Counted from the stretch's first letter, positions 1 to 9,848 are shown. The stretch: DNA of 64,000 bases from Verrucomicrobiota bacterium (GCA_038744685.1 JBCDMB010000002.1:62001-126000), one strand, 5' to 3'. Notes: generated by a model from the sequence alone, not told the origin. Translations and numbers: made by a program.

Positions 1-2
1 CA

Positions 3-851
3 AAGGTTCCTTCACTTTTTTCCTCCCGATACCTCGCATCCTCAAGATCCTACATGAGAAATCTCGTGAGAGGTCTCGGTGCGGAGAACTTTCTCTATTT
101 TGAGACTACCGTAGAGCCTCAGTTCATGGGCGCGCAGTGGCTGGATTATAGCAGTTCTGCAAAGTCCGCTTATGAAGAATGGATTGATCGTGGACGGGTA
201 ACCGATGCGATTCCGTTTCCTGCGGAGTTTCCAGCGGATGAGACCTTTCGACTTTCTGAGAAGTGGAATCTATTCCGCGCTCAAACTCTTGCTGATTGGA
301 TAAATGAGGATGCGCGCGCCTTGCGTGCAGGTGCAGGAAACGCGCCCCTTTGGATCGCCTCCGACTACCTCGACGCAGAATCATTCACGGAATCTCAGCG
401 ATGCGGAGATGCCGTTGCCCTTTTGAGGGGGATGAGCGAAATCCAGATCGTCCAAATCAACTGGTCTTGGTGCAACATCGACCGAAAGCCAAATCTACGA
501 GCTTACAGAAGGGTAAGACAGGTTATGGAGGAAACGGGCAGAGATTGGGCCGTAACCGAACACATGACGATCAATGGAGCAGATTACCATGAGAGCGATA
601 TGAAAGGTCTGTTGATGAACACCATTGAAAATGGAAGCCATTTCGGGTGGGAGTTTGTCGACATTGCTGCGGATCGTGACAGCCCCAGCACAAAGCCCAA
701 TGACGTTTTACCGGGAGATTTCAAACCGCAGCACTTTGCAGTCTACGATGAGAACTGGGAACCAAAGGCACCTATGAAAGTTGTTGATGAGGAATGGGAG
801 GTATGGATGCAAATGGTTCAGCAATCTCTCCACTCTGAGGTATCTGAGTAG
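3..851 (+). CDS. C-terminal part of a putative TIM-barrel glycoside hydrolase (5' end outside window)
   Basis: The reading frame is open to the left edge of the window, so the first visible ATG at 54 is probably internal and the gene begins upstream. The visible 265+ residues have the texture of a clan GH-A (beta/alpha)8 glycosidase: a stretch around WLDYSSSAKSAYEEWI resembles the helix after the acid/base strand in beta-galactosidase-like enzymes, and later there are strand-like segments (QIVQINWSW, DWAVTEHMTI, SHFGWEFVDIAAD). A glutamate in the VTEH segment could be a catalytic residue, but I cannot verify this. No signal peptide can be judged because the N-terminus is missing. It converges on the ankyrin gene with a 38-base gap. 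The family assignment is inference; the existence of the gene is well supported. Confidence 0.5.
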   Translation, partial: KVPSLFSSRYLASSRSYMRNLVRGLGAENFLYFETTVEPQFMGAQWLDYSSSAKSAYEEWIDRGRVTDAIPFPAEFPADETFRLSEKWNLFRAQTLADWINEDARALRAGAGNAPLWIASDYLDAESFTESQRCGDAVALLRGMSEIQIVQINWSWCNIDRKPNLRAYRRVRQVMEETGRDWAVTEHMTINGADYHESDMKGLLMNTIENGSHFGWEFVDIAADRDSPSTKPNDVLPGDFKPQHFAVYDENWEPKAPMKVVDEEWEVWMQMVQQSLHSEVSE

Positions 852-889
852 AAAGAGTCCCCCTTCTGTACTTGGAGGGTCAACACGGT

Positions 890-1519
890 TCACTGGCTCA
901 AGAGTTCCACCGCAACCTGATTCTTGTATTTGCGGGCAACATCCAAAGCTGTCCCTCCGTAGGACGCTACAATTGATTGGTCAATGCCTTGGTCTATCAA
1001 AAGCAGAATGATTTCGCGACCTCCACTTGCAGCTGCTTCGTGAAGAGGTGTTCCGCCCAATTCCGAAAGAAAGGTAGGGTCCGCTCCACCCTCGATCAAT
1101 ACCTCCGCAACTTCAAAGTAATCTTTAGCAGCCGCATGATGAAGCGGTGTCCAACCTCTTTTGTCCCACGTGTCAGGCTTGGCCTCCGCTTCGAGAAGCG
1201 CGAATGCGACTTTCGGAAGATTACGTTCCACAGACAAATGCAGGGGCGTGCGCTTACTCGGATCCGTGGCATCTACGTCAGCACCCGCTTCGATGAGCAC
1301 TAAAGCTATTTTCGGCTTTTTCCGCAAAATCGCCTGATGAAGGGGGGTGAGCTTCGGATGAGCACCTATGTTGGCCCGATCGGGATCCGTCTCTAAGTGT
1401 AGCTTTACATCGGCGATGTCGCCACGGGCAATCGACTCGTCGATAGTAACGTACTTTGTCGTCGCGGCACTTGCCGAAACGACGAAAAGGAGAGATAAAG
1501 CGAATCCTAGATGGCCCAT
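890..1519 (-). CDS. Secreted ankyrin-repeat protein
   Basis: A 209-residue protein with a clear signal peptide (hydrophobic FALSLLFVVSASAA at residues 5-18, likely cleavage after ASA). The rest is a stack of about five ankyrin repeats, recognisable by TPLH at the start of each repeat (TPLHQAI, TPLHLSV, TPLHHAA, TPLHEAA) and by the GAD-type turn at repeat ends. Ankyrin stacks bind other proteins, so the likely job is as a periplasmic or extracellular binding partner; no catalytic domain is present. It lies 16 bases downstream of the MFS transporter on the same strand and may be co-transcribed with it. The partner is unknown. Confidence 0.85.
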   Translation of the reverse strand: MGHLGFALSLLFVVSASAATTKYVTIDESIARGDIADVKLHLETDPDRANIGAHPKLTPLHQAILRKKPKIALVLIEAGADVDATDPSKRTPLHLSVERNLPKVAFALLEAEAKPDTWDKRGWTPLHHAAAKDYFEVAEVLIEGGADPTFLSELGGTPLHEAAASGGREIILLLIDQGIDQSIVASYGGTALDVARKYKNQVAVELLSQ

Positions 1520-1535
1520 CGGAAAGATCCTTCCA

Positions 1536-3086
1536 TCAATGTTGAGCGAGCACTTTTGGCTTATAGCCTCCTCTTGACTTGAAGTAGAGGATAAGGCCGA
1601 GGTAACAAACCAGCATAAAGGCAGGAAACACGGTCATCTTCGCCAGTGCACCCTGAGATTCCCGGTCAGCGATCGCTTCAATATCCGCCTGTGTGCTCTC
1701 CGGCAATGCGGCAACTGCCTCGGCATTCAACGAACTGTAATCACCTAAAGCGTACGCTTTTTCAACGGTTACTTGTTCGTAGATCCCAGGCATATCAGCC
1801 AAGACCGAGCTAGTGACTGAACTGTCCTGAAGGAAACCAATAAACGGAAACCCGAGGATACCAACCGCCAGCATACCAACCCCTGCGATCGCATTCAAAG
1901 TCAGCGCACCTCCCCTGGGGGTCTGCTCAGCGACAACCCCTAGCATCGTGGGCCAGAAGTAAGTCTTCCCAACTCCGTAGAGGGTAGCCGCCGCAAAAAT
2001 CATCGCCAGGCCAGTCGAAAAAGACAGAAGCCATAGCCCGATTATGGCAAGAACCGAGCAGATGGCCAGGAGGCCCAGTGGCTTGAAGAAGGCAATGACC
2101 GGGCCAGCAAAAAAGCGAAGCACCATCATGATCGCCGATGTATAAACCAAAACCCAGGCTGCGTTGAATCCAGCTTCACCCATTGGCTTTTCCATTAACC
2201 CGGAAATCCAGCCATCGGTCCCGATCTCAGTTGTTGCCAAGGGCATCATGATAATCACCAGTACAAACAAAATGAGGCTGCCGAAGGAACGGCAATACAG
2301 TCCGTAGGCGATGAGAGTCACGATCAGCAGCCCAACAACTAAACCTGTCGACCAACCGAAAACCAGACCGAGCTGCCAGTATACCAAGCCAAATGCGATG
2401 GTTGCACTGGCTACTCCAAATTCCGCAAGCATTTCGCGGTAAGTGGCACCCGCAGCCACCCGCTCGTTCACAGGGAACTTTGGTTTTGCGAGCGTGATCA
2501 CATAGACGATTGCAGGAAGGAAAATGAGACCGATAAAGATCCGCCAGTCGCTTCCGATGACTCCAGTGAGCGCAATCGTCAAAATACCCCCAAGGACTAA
2601 TCCTCCTGGCCAGCCAGCGTGGAGGATATTCAACCATTTTGATTTCTCGTCCTTAAAGAGAGTGGCAACGACTGGGTTGATGAAAGCTTCCACCGTTCCG
2701 TTTCCAAGCCCGAGAATCACGGAGCCCCAGTAGAGCAAAGACCACGCCTTGGCTTGGGCTGCGGCAAGATCAGTTACCTCTCCAGTGATTGTGCTATAGG
2801 CCATCACAGCCATGACTCCGAAGACCGCGTAACAGCCAAAGCTGAAAAACATCGCAAACTTGTAGCCAACCCGATCAATCACTAGACTGAAAACGATAAT
2901 GCTGATCGCAAACGGCCAGATACCGGCCCCGAGAAGTGCACCGCTTTGGGTATTGTCGAGACCGAATTGCTCTGGCCATACCCCGCTGTTGATTAGGATG
3001 ACCCGAATGACGAAAGCCATCGAGGTAGTAACGAGGGCGATAAAGCAGCCCCAGAATATGATTTGGTCGTTTTTGCTATGCTTCAC
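1536..3086 (-). CDS. MFS transporter, sugar/organic solute type
   Basis: A 516-residue polytopic membrane protein with roughly twelve hydrophobic segments. The hallmark loop of the major facilitator superfamily is seen near residues 68-75 (VIDRVGYK, the region between TM2 and TM3). Conserved glycines in GVGKTYFWPTMLG suggest the TM10 region. It carries an unusual extracellular loop late in the protein (about residues 410-480, rich in acidic and alanine residues) before the last membrane segment. The start is GTG at 3086; no better ATG lies upstream. The substrate cannot be read from sequence; the setting among sulfatases and oxidoreductases suggests a sugar or sugar acid. It is divergent from the DoxX gene across a 383-base gap. 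Confidence 0.85.
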   Translation of the reverse strand: MKHSKNDQIIFWGCFIALVTTSMAFVIRVILINSGVWPEQFGLDNTQSGALLGAGIWPFAISIIVFSLVIDRVGYKFAMFFSFGCYAVFGVMAVMAYSTITGEVTDLAAAQAKAWSLLYWGSVILGLGNGTVEAFINPVVATLFKDEKSKWLNILHAGWPGGLVLGGILTIALTGVIGSDWRIFIGLIFLPAIVYVITLAKPKFPVNERVAAGATYREMLAEFGVASATIAFGLVYWQLGLVFGWSTGLVVGLLIVTLIAYGLYCRSFGSLILFVLVIIMMPLATTEIGTDGWISGLMEKPMGEAGFNAAWVLVYTSAIMMVLRFFAGPVIAFFKPLGLLAICSVLAIIGLWLLSFSTGLAMIFAAATLYGVGKTYFWPTMLGVVAEQTPRGGALTLNAIAGVGMLAVGILGFPFIGFLQDSSVTSSVLADMPGIYEQVTVEKAYALGDYSSLNAEAVAALPESTQADIEAIADRESQGALAKMTVFPAFMLVCYLGLILYFKSRGGYKPKVLAQH

Positions 3087-3360
3087 GGTCAGTTGTGGGT
3101 ATCTGGATGGTTTTTTTAGGGAATTTTTCGCTCACTTAGGGCTCATAGAAAGAACAGATCATCTGCCTTTATTTTGGGGTATTCTACGTCTCCTATTTGA
3201 ACCGTTTTGCAAGAAAGTCATCTTTATCCATATCGAGCAAGAGTGTTTTTTACGTTTGTCGAAATACGTCAAATCCTCTAGGCACATCCGCTCAAACCCA
3301 TCGTGATTTCTAAAGAAAAGCCTTTCTTCTGATCGCGATGAACTCCACTTATTCCAAATT

Positions 3361-3380
3361 ACGTAAAACGTTTTTTCACC
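3361..3380. promoter_or_regulatory. Candidate LacI-type operator in the MFS/DoxX divergent gap
   Basis: Contains the perfect 10-base palindrome AAAACGTTTT at 3365-3374. Read on the minus strand, the site is TGAAAAAACGTTT, one of several variants of a motif (consensus TGAWWAAACGWTT) found in non-coding gaps across the window. It lies about 90 bases before the DoxX gene and about 275 bases before the MFS gene. Otherwise the gap 3087-3469 holds no gene that I can support. Confidence 0.45.
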
Positions 3381-3469
3381 TTTGTATGCTTGATTTACTG
3401 AGTCCGAACCAACAAGTTCCCCAAGGCACTGGAGAAAGACTCCGCGTCGGCTCAAGCTAGATAAAACCT

Positions 3470-3988
3470 ATGAATTCAGACGAAACTACCTCCGAAAAAC
3501 TCGGCATGATCCTGGCCATGCTATTGCTACGCATTTGGCTTTCGATGAGAGCTATCCAAAGTGGATTGGAAAAATATGCCGGAACTGCTCCTTCTTCAAA
3601 AGTTGTTGAGATCGATGGGGTCGCGAATGAATATGACCTAACCGAGGCTACTACGATCAAGACTTACTCGATCGAGAGTTATCAAGGAGTGCCGGCACCG
3701 CTCTATGAAAAATTCACCACGGAGCCGTTGATTCCAGTTTGGGGTCTGGACCTCTACAACCTTATCCTGGGACCCGCCCTGATTGTTCTCGGCGTCACGT
3801 TGCTATTGGGTCTGGCCACACGCTACACACTCTTTGCTATGGGGCTACTCTACACCAGCCTGACTTTCGGGCTAATCCTCATCAAACAAGACGCTGGAAT
3901 CGCTTGGCTTGCCACCCACATTCTGCTGATTGTAGCAGCTCTCTCGCTTGCCAAGTGGAATCGATTTGCTATACTGAAAAAGTGGTAA
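3470..3988 (+). CDS. DoxX-like integral membrane protein
   Basis: A 172-residue protein with about four membrane segments: one near residues 14-30, and three in the C-terminal half (LYNLILGPALIVLGVTLLLG, YTLFAMGLLYTSLTFGLIL, and WLATHILLIVAALSLA). The layout (first helix, extracytoplasmic stretch, then helices with GLATR between TM2 and TM3) fits the DoxX/DoxD superfamily, membrane proteins linked to quinone or redox partners. In PVC bacteria such genes often precede exported Gfo/Idh/MocA oxidoreductases, and here one follows after 12 bases, which suggests an operon. Function beyond membrane redox support is inference. Confidence 0.7.
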   Translation: MNSDETTSEKLGMILAMLLLRIWLSMRAIQSGLEKYAGTAPSSKVVEIDGVANEYDLTEATTIKTYSIESYQGVPAPLYEKFTTEPLIPVWGLDLYNLILGPALIVLGVTLLLGLATRYTLFAMGLLYTSLTFGLILIKQDAGIAWLATHILLIVAALSLAKWNRFAILKKW

Positions 3989-4000
3989 ATTACAGTTAAA

Positions 4001-5380
4001 ATGAAAGATAACCCACCCTCTCTCTCCCGTCGAGACTTCCTCACCAAAGCCTCCTTAGGCGCAGGGCTTGTCCTGGGCGCACCGACCATCCTTAGAGGCA
4101 AGGCTGCTGGCAGCCCATCAGATGACATCCGAGTCGGCTTTATCGGCTGTGGAAAGCAACAGGAGGTCCTGTTTAATGCCATGGTAAATATTCCCGGCAT
4201 CCACTACGTAGCCGCTGCTGACCTCATGAAGGATCGCCTTGGGCAACGATACGGTTGGGTCCAAAGCCGATTTGACACCAAGATGAAGAGATACTTCGAC
4301 GTTGAGGAAATGTTGAATACGGAAGATCTCGACGCAGTCTTCGTTTCGACTCCGGATTTCTGGCACGCCCCGCATACCGTCATGGCTCTCGAGGCAGGCT
4401 GCCATGTTTACTGTGAGAAGATGATGTCGAATACCCTCGAAGGAGCTAGGAGCATGGTAGAGGCCATGGACCGGACGGGTAACCTTTGCCAAATTGGCCA
4501 CCAAAGGCGTAGCAACCCCCGCTATCGGTTTACCCTCAATGAGCTCATCAAAAAGCACAATATATGTGGTGAAATTCTCAACATAAATGGCCAGTGGAAT
4601 CGGGCTCTAGGTTCATCCCAAGACATCCAAGTAAAAGCATCTACTCTCCCGGAGAAGGATGCACTGCTAAAAGCTGGTTTTGATGGAGGGGCAGAAGGTA
4701 ATTTGACGGAAGAGCAGCTCCGGCATCGCTTTCTCAACTGGCGCTTTTACACCGCGTTGTCCGGTGGTCCTATCTCAGACCTCGGAGCCCACCAGATCGA
4801 CATTTTCAACTGGTTCCTCGACACCCAGCCTACTTCCGTCATGGCATCCGGTGGTCGTAGTTATTTTAAGGATCGTGAACACTTCGACAACGTCATGTGC
4901 GTCTTCGATTATGATACGCCCAGCGGCTCTGCGCGGGCATTCTATCAGGTGCTCACCACTACCAGTGCGGGAGGCGGCTACTACGAGTCATTCATGGGCA
5001 CCGACGGCACTATCGAAATATCCGAACGCGAAGCCTTCACCAATATCTACAAGGAGTCTGGAGCGGAAAACGCGAAGTGGGACGATCTTGTTAGGCGCGG
5101 TGTCTTGAAAAAAGAGGCTGCAGGAGTTGCTGCAGGTGGTAGTGACGCTATCGCCTCCTACGAATCGGCACCACCCGACAAGTACGCTATGCCCGGAGGT
5201 TTGGACAAGCCCCCCCACCAGCCGCACATCGAAAACTTCTTCAACGCGATCCGCGGAAAGGAAGAACTGACTTGTGATGCTCGCCATGCCCTGGAGTCCG
5301 AGGCACCGATTTACTGGGTGAATCCAGCTGCCGAAAGTAGGGAAATCATTCAATTCACTGACGAACATCTACACACCTAA
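4001..5380 (+). CDS. Tat-exported Gfo/Idh/MocA family oxidoreductase
   Basis: A 459-residue protein starting with a twin-arginine signal: SRRDFLTKA at residues 9-17, then a hydrophobic stretch ending near AGS. After the leader comes a Rossmann fold (VGFIGCGKQQEV) for NAD(P) binding, then CEKMMSNT in place of the usual EKP catalytic motif, and the alpha/beta C-terminal domain typical of glucose-fructose oxidoreductase-like enzymes. Export of a folded, cofactor-loaded protein fits a Tat leader. It is followed after 2 bases by a lipoprotein gene and preceded by the DoxX-like gene, so the three form a probable membrane-associated redox unit. The EKM in place of EKP may change chemistry. The substrate is unknown, probably a sugar. 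Confidence 0.85.
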   Translation: MKDNPPSLSRRDFLTKASLGAGLVLGAPTILRGKAAGSPSDDIRVGFIGCGKQQEVLFNAMVNIPGIHYVAAADLMKDRLGQRYGWVQSRFDTKMKRYFDVEEMLNTEDLDAVFVSTPDFWHAPHTVMALEAGCHVYCEKMMSNTLEGARSMVEAMDRTGNLCQIGHQRRSNPRYRFTLNELIKKHNICGEILNINGQWNRALGSSQDIQVKASTLPEKDALLKAGFDGGAEGNLTEEQLRHRFLNWRFYTALSGGPISDLGAHQIDIFNWFLDTQPTSVMASGGRSYFKDREHFDNVMCVFDYDTPSGSARAFYQVLTTTSAGGGYYESFMGTDGTIEISEREAFTNIYKESGAENAKWDDLVRRGVLKKEAAGVAAGGSDAIASYESAPPDKYAMPGGLDKPPHQPHIENFFNAIRGKEELTCDARHALESEAPIYWVNPAAESREIIQFTDEHLHT

Positions 5381-5382
5381 TT

Positions 5383-6108
5383 ATGAAAAACCTCGTTTTG
5401 CTATCCGCGCTGTCCGGCGCACTTGTATTCACCGGCTGCGAAAAAGCGGCAGAGAGTCCTGATGATCCGTCAGCTGCTTCTAACGCACCAGCAGCTGCAC
5501 AGCCCGATGCTGCTGGCAGTATGCCTTTGGTCACTGAAATCCCTCCGGAATTGATCGAGGGGACCCCAATGCCCGTTCAAGCGCCGAATCTTGAGCAGGC
5601 TCCCACCAGAGCACCCTCGATGTTGGTTCCAGAAGGGACTGTTCTCGTTTCTCAGGGTAAGGAAGTGACCGGTAGCGACGACTTTCCTTTGATCGGCGAA
5701 CTGAGCTACATCACCGACGGTGATAAGGAAGCTGGTGAAGGATATTTTGTAGAACTGCTGAATGACCCCCAATGGGTCCAGATTGATCTTGGTGAGCCAG
5801 TGGACATTAGCGCGATTTGGGTGTGGCATTTCCACTCTCAGAAACGCGCGTATAATGACGTCGTTGTTCAAGTGTCTAACGACCCAAGCTTCGAATCCGA
5901 AGTCACGACCCTGTTCAACAATGACTACGACAACTCGTCTGAACTGGGTAAAGGCAAAGACAAACCGTATGTAGAAAGCCGCTTTGGGAAACTGATCGAT
6001 GGAAAAGGAACCAATGCCCAATACGTTCGACTATGGAGTAACGGAAACACTTCCAACGACATGAATCACTACATTGAGGTGGAGGTCTTCGGAGTGCCAA
6101 AAGCGTAG
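5383..6108 (+). CDS. Lipoprotein with a discoidin-like (F5/8 type C) domain
   Basis: A 241-residue lipoprotein: the N-terminus has a lipobox LVFTGC with the cysteine near residue 19, followed by a low-complexity Ala/Pro/Glu linker (residues about 20-85). The C-terminal 150 residues have features of the galactose-binding/discoidin fold: WVQIDLGEPVDISAIWVWH, then VVVQVSNDPSFESEV, and AQYVRLWSNGNTSNDMNHYIEVEVFG. Such domains bind carbohydrates, so this is likely a surface or periplasmic sugar-binding lipoprotein. It lies 2 bases after the exported oxidoreductase, so the two are probably co-translated. The ligand is unknown. Confidence 0.8.
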   Translation: MKNLVLLSALSGALVFTGCEKAAESPDDPSAASNAPAAAQPDAAGSMPLVTEIPPELIEGTPMPVQAPNLEQAPTRAPSMLVPEGTVLVSQGKEVTGSDDFPLIGELSYITDGDKEAGEGYFVELLNDPQWVQIDLGEPVDISAIWVWHFHSQKRAYNDVVVQVSNDPSFESEVTTLFNNDYDNSSELGKGKDKPYVESRFGKLIDGKGTNAQYVRLWSNGNTSNDMNHYIEVEVFGVPKA

Positions 6109-6412
6109 GACTCCCGAAACACCGCCTCTCTTGCTATCGACCGCAGGGGTCGTACGCGTTTCGACCGTGAATCTTAAGCACGACTCCCCTTCCGTAGCTC
6201 GTGGCCGAATAGCTTAGTTAGGTTGGCTGATTCCATCTTTTTTTTCCGCAAAAAACAGACCTATCGAATCAGGCTTTGAACACATACGGTTTCACTGGGA
6301 CGATCCGCAGAATTAGCCAAGGCTGGTAACAGTATCAAGATCCCCGGTTAAGTAGAAACTTCCACTCGAAAACCCATACCCACCAAAAAAACTCCCCTAC
6401 GGCTCTTCTGTT

Positions 6413-6430
6413 TGATTAAACGTTTTTTAT
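6413..6430 (+). promoter_or_regulatory. Candidate LacI-type operator upstream of the first sulfatase run
   Basis: TGATTAAACGTTT at 6413-6425, with AAACGTTT as palindromic core. The 14 bases TTGATTAAACGTTT are identical (opposite strand) to a site in front of the sulfatase at 32944-34479. It lies about 215 bases before the start of the sulfatase gene at 6643. The rest of the 534-base gap 6109-6642 shows no gene and no clear hairpin terminator to me. Confidence 0.5.
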
Positions 6431-6642
6431 TTACTGGTCAGTCTATGAAATGCTGCGATTCTTACACGCTTGATAGGTAAAGTCTCCCTCTTGAATACTC
6501 TGTCTGTATGCAACCTTGTCCGAAATAAATAGAGCCTTGTAGTAAGCTCGACCCACACCCGAACCCATTAGTCGAGCAGCAACTATGAATCTCGTATCGT
6601 TCTAAATCCGAGTCTTTTGAACCTCAGCTAATTGGTTAACTC

Positions 6643-8034
6643 ATGAAACCCCATCCCTCAAAGTTCATATCCGCAACCCTACTACTCCTTGCACTTCTCG
6701 CTGTAAGTCTTTCCGCAAGTGAAGAGCGTCCAAATGTGGTTCTTTACCTATCTGACGACCTTGGTTACGCGGACCTAGCCTTCATGGGTCACCCTTACGC
6801 GATCACCCCTAACCTCGACGAATTGGCAGAACAAGGAACCGTTTTCCTCCAGCACTATGTCACAGGCGTCACATGCGCTCCAAGTCGCGCAGGTCTGATG
6901 ACTGGTGTTCATCCAGCCCGCTATCCCTACTATCCGGGCCACTATGGAACGGGGGACCAACCAACCATAACCAGCATACTTGACGGAAACGGCTACGCGA
7001 CCGGTCACTTTGGAAAGTGGCATATGGGTCCAGACGAATCGGTGGGCACCTACGGCTATGAGGTCGTTTTCACTGAAAGTAACAACAAGAACGCATTCAA
7101 CACTCCGGCTCGGGACGACCCAGCGACAGATCGGGCTATCGAGTTTATCGAACAAATGGCCGAAGAAGGCCGCCCATTTTACGTCAGTCTTTGGGGACAT
7201 AGCACACACTACCCCGTCACAAGCTACCCAGAGCTCATTGAAGATTTTGGCGAAGTCCCTTTCGACCGAAACGACTTCTCGAAGACCATTCAGGAACGTT
7301 TCGATAGGAGTGCCTCTTGGAAACCAGACTTGAAAGACTCAATGACTCAGTACGTTGCCGACGTCTACGGCATCGACAAGAACGTAGGGCGTATCATGGA
7401 AACGCTCGAACGCCTCGACATTGAGGACAACACGATCTTTGTTTTCTCCAGTGACCATGGTCCACAGAACGAAAACCGGGAGCGGGATTATGCCGAGCAC
7501 ATGCTGGGTTACGCTGGCGACCTCAGAGGGTACAAAGGCACCCAGTTTGAAGGAGGCGTCCGGGTTCCGTTCATCGTGAGGTGGCCGTCCAAAGTAGAGG
7601 CTGGGCGTGTCGACTCAGAAAGTATCACTTCGTTTATTGATTGGTTGCCCACGATCTCAAGTATCACGGGAAACAACGATATCCCCGATCAGCTCGATGG
7701 TGAGGATATCTCTGATATCTGGATAGAGGGCCCAAGAGAGCGATCCACTGATCTATATTGGCGTGTATCCGGCACCAATGCGGGGATCTCAATGCGAGCA
7801 GGCGATTGGAAATTTCATGAATCGAGAAACGGCCCTCTGCTCTATGATCTATCCAATGATCGTGGAGAAGAAATAAATCTGGCACCACAGAACCCGGAAC
7901 TGGTTTCAAGATTTCAAGGGAAAGCCGATGAGTGGCGCAACTCGCTCCCCGAGAGTTACAACAAGGACAAGCGTTTCGGAAAGCGACGGACTGACGATAT
8001 TCATTCGGTGGTGATTCCGAGCCCTCTGTTCTAA
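6643..8034 (+). CDS. Secreted sulfatase (S1 family), CAPSR type
   Basis: A 463-residue formylglycine sulfatase with a signal peptide (hydrophobic residues 8-24, cleavage near SAS). Metal-binding aspartates sit in [10 protein letters not shown]; the catalytic motif [12 protein letters not shown] has Cys78, the residue oxidised to formylglycine; GKWHMG supplies the lysine and histidine that contact sulfate; and SSDHGPQ contains the second metal-site Asp/His. Length and motifs are complete. The enzyme should hydrolyse sulfate esters on a carbohydrate in the periplasm or outside. It is the first of a plus-strand run of sulfatases and a clear paralogue of the one at 8418-9761 (same [11 protein letters not shown] and DDPA segments). 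The position of the sulfate it removes is not readable. Confidence 0.95.
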   Translation: MKPHPSKFISATLLLLALLAVSLSASEERPNVVLYLSDDLGYADLAFMGHPYAITPNLDELAEQGTVFLQHYVTGVTCAPSRAGLMTGVHPARYPYYPGHYGTGDQPTITSILDGNGYATGHFGKWHMGPDESVGTYGYEVVFTESNNKNAFNTPARDDPATDRAIEFIEQMAEEGRPFYVSLWGHSTHYPVTSYPELIEDFGEVPFDRNDFSKTIQERFDRSASWKPDLKDSMTQYVADVYGIDKNVGRIMETLERLDIEDNTIFVFSSDHGPQNENRERDYAEHMLGYAGDLRGYKGTQFEGGVRVPFIVRWPSKVEAGRVDSESITSFIDWLPTISSITGNNDIPDQLDGEDISDIWIEGPRERSTDLYWRVSGTNAGISMRAGDWKFHESRNGPLLYDLSNDRGEEINLAPQNPELVSRFQGKADEWRNSLPESYNKDKRFGKRRTDDIHSVVIPSPLF

Positions 8035-8060
8035 TCCTCGACGGAATTCGATTTTCGGAA

Positions 8061-8398
8061 ATGAGAGCGTCAAGAAACATCAGGTTTTTGGTGGTTTTCT
8101 TATTCCTAATCATCTGCAAGGAAACCTATGTGTCCGCAGATTCCGAAGACGTCGAGCTGCCCAACATCGTTCTGTTCTTTGCTGACGACCTGGGGTACGG
8201 AGACCTCGCCTGTTACGGACACCCTTATGCCGAGACTCCAACCTTGGATGAACCCGCAGCGGAAGGAATCCGTTTTGAGCAACAGTATGTCACGGGAGTC
8301 ACCTGCATACCGAGCCGAACGGGTTTCATGACCGGGTGGTTTTTGAGCTCGAGAGCATTGTAGACCGCTGGCGCCAACAGCTTCCTCCATACTAGTAG
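8061..8398 (+). pseudogene. Sulfatase gene collapsed by an internal deletion
   Basis: The first ~92 codons encode a signal peptide and a good sulfatase N-terminus ([10 protein letters not shown], then [12 protein letters not shown] with Cys82). Immediately after the active-site motif the reading frame runs off into WFLSSRAL and a stop. In another frame the DNA directly after the break (8336-8392) encodes [17 protein letters not shown] followed by two stops, which matches the C-terminal tails of the neighbouring sulfatases (for example RLADLAEDWRGTLPSEY). So about 350 codons of the middle are missing and head and tail are fused out of frame. The product would lack the GKWH and SDHG parts of the active site and cannot be a working enzyme. 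Confidence 0.85.
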
Positions 8399-8417
8399 AT
8401 CCTACCCGTTGAGTCCT

Positions 8418-9761
8418 ATGGAAAAGTCAAAAACCCTATCTTCAGTTCTGATTGGAATCGTCTGCTCAATTTGTCTTTTACCTGCAGATACAAGACCCAA
8501 CATCATTCTCTATTTATCTGATGACTTAGGCTACGCGGATGTAGGGTTTATGGGGCATCCCTACGCAATCACCCCAAATCTAGACAAACTTGCCGAACAG
8601 GGAACGGTTTTCACTCAACATTACGTAACGGCCATTACCTGTGCGCCAAGCCGCACCGGAATCATGACAGGCGTCCACACTGCCCGCTTTCCCAAGTATC
8701 CAAAGGATTTTGGTTACGGTGATCAAATAACCGTCGTCGAACTTTTAAAAAACAGTGGATACACTACGGGCCATTTCGGTAAATGGCATCTTGGGCCAGA
8801 CGAGTCGGTGGGAACGCACGGATACGATGAAATATTTTCGGAAACGAACAATAATAATGGAGCTGAGACCCCAGCTCGTGATGACCCTGCCGTAGATCAT
8901 GCGATCAATTTCATCAAGAAACACGCTAACGGAGAACAGCCATTTTACATCAACATCTCCGGACACAGCACCCACTACCCTGTGAAGACATACCCAGAGT
9001 ATGTCGGCCAATTTGAAGACCTTGATTTTGATCGTCGTGATTTTTCAGCGACTATGCAGAAGAAGTTTGATGAAAGTGCTTCGATTGATCCCGATCTGAG
9101 GGAGTCCATGACTCAGTATCTGGCGGACGTTTACGGTATGGATGTGAATGTGGGAAGAATTTTGGATACGCTTGATGAGCTTGGAATTGCAGAAAATACG
9201 ATCTTTGTTTATTCCAGTGATCATGGCCCGGCGCCCGTGACACCCGGAAAGGGAGTTAAACCCTACTCCAAGAACATGCTGGGCTACGCAGGTGAATTCC
9301 GGGGCGGAAAACATGATCAGACTGAGGGTGGAGTTAGAGTACCCTTCGTAATTCGCTGGCCAGGAAAAATTGAAGCCGGTCGGGTGGATGAGGAGAGCGT
9401 GACGTCGTTCATGGATTGGTTGCCAACGCTAGGCTCCATAACAGGCATAGAGAATTTACCTGAGAATTTGGACGGAGAGGATATTTCGGACATCTGGCTC
9501 GGGGAATCCCGTCCTCGCAAAACCACCCTTTTCTGGAAGACTTCCTCCGCAAGATCTGGAGTATCTCTCCGAAAAGAAGATTGGAAGTTTCATCAAACGA
9601 GGAATGGACCGCAACTATTCGACCTTTCGGACGATGCAAGTGAGTCGAACAACCTCGCCGACGCGTATCCGGAGATTACCAGCCGGTTGGCGGACCTTGC
9701 CGAGGATTGGCGGGGAACCCTTCCATCTGAGTACGAAAAGAAACAAGGGAGAGAGCGCTGA
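8418..9761 (+). CDS. Secreted sulfatase (S1 family), CAPSR type, paralogue of 6643-8034
   Basis: 447 residues from ATG 8418 (an in-frame TTG at 8409 is a less likely start). The signal peptide has the core VLIGIVCSICLLPA. Motifs: [10 protein letters not shown] (metal), TCAPSRTGIMTG with the formylglycine cysteine at residue 75, GKWHLG, and YSSDHGPAP. Close similarity to the 6643 protein runs through the whole length, including the insert region DPDLRESMTQY, so the two arose by tandem duplication; the collapsed copy lies between them. All key residues are present, so it should be active after maturation. Probably an exported exo- or endo-sulfatase on the same polymer as its paralogue, perhaps at a different position. 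Confidence 0.95.
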   Translation: MEKSKTLSSVLIGIVCSICLLPADTRPNIILYLSDDLGYADVGFMGHPYAITPNLDKLAEQGTVFTQHYVTAITCAPSRTGIMTGVHTARFPKYPKDFGYGDQITVVELLKNSGYTTGHFGKWHLGPDESVGTHGYDEIFSETNNNNGAETPARDDPAVDHAINFIKKHANGEQPFYINISGHSTHYPVKTYPEYVGQFEDLDFDRRDFSATMQKKFDESASIDPDLRESMTQYLADVYGMDVNVGRILDTLDELGIAENTIFVYSSDHGPAPVTPGKGVKPYSKNMLGYAGEFRGGKHDQTEGGVRVPFVIRWPGKIEAGRVDEESVTSFMDWLPTLGSITGIENLPENLDGEDISDIWLGESRPRKTTLFWKTSSARSGVSLRKEDWKFHQTRNGPQLFDLSDDASESNNLADAYPEITSRLADLAEDWRGTLPSEYEKKQGRER

Positions 9762-9848
9762 GAAAACCTTGGTATCTCTTCACTGATGCCAATACTCCAG
9801 CCTATCCTTTAGCTCTTCTCAACCATCATCCCAGCTGGCACCAAGACT

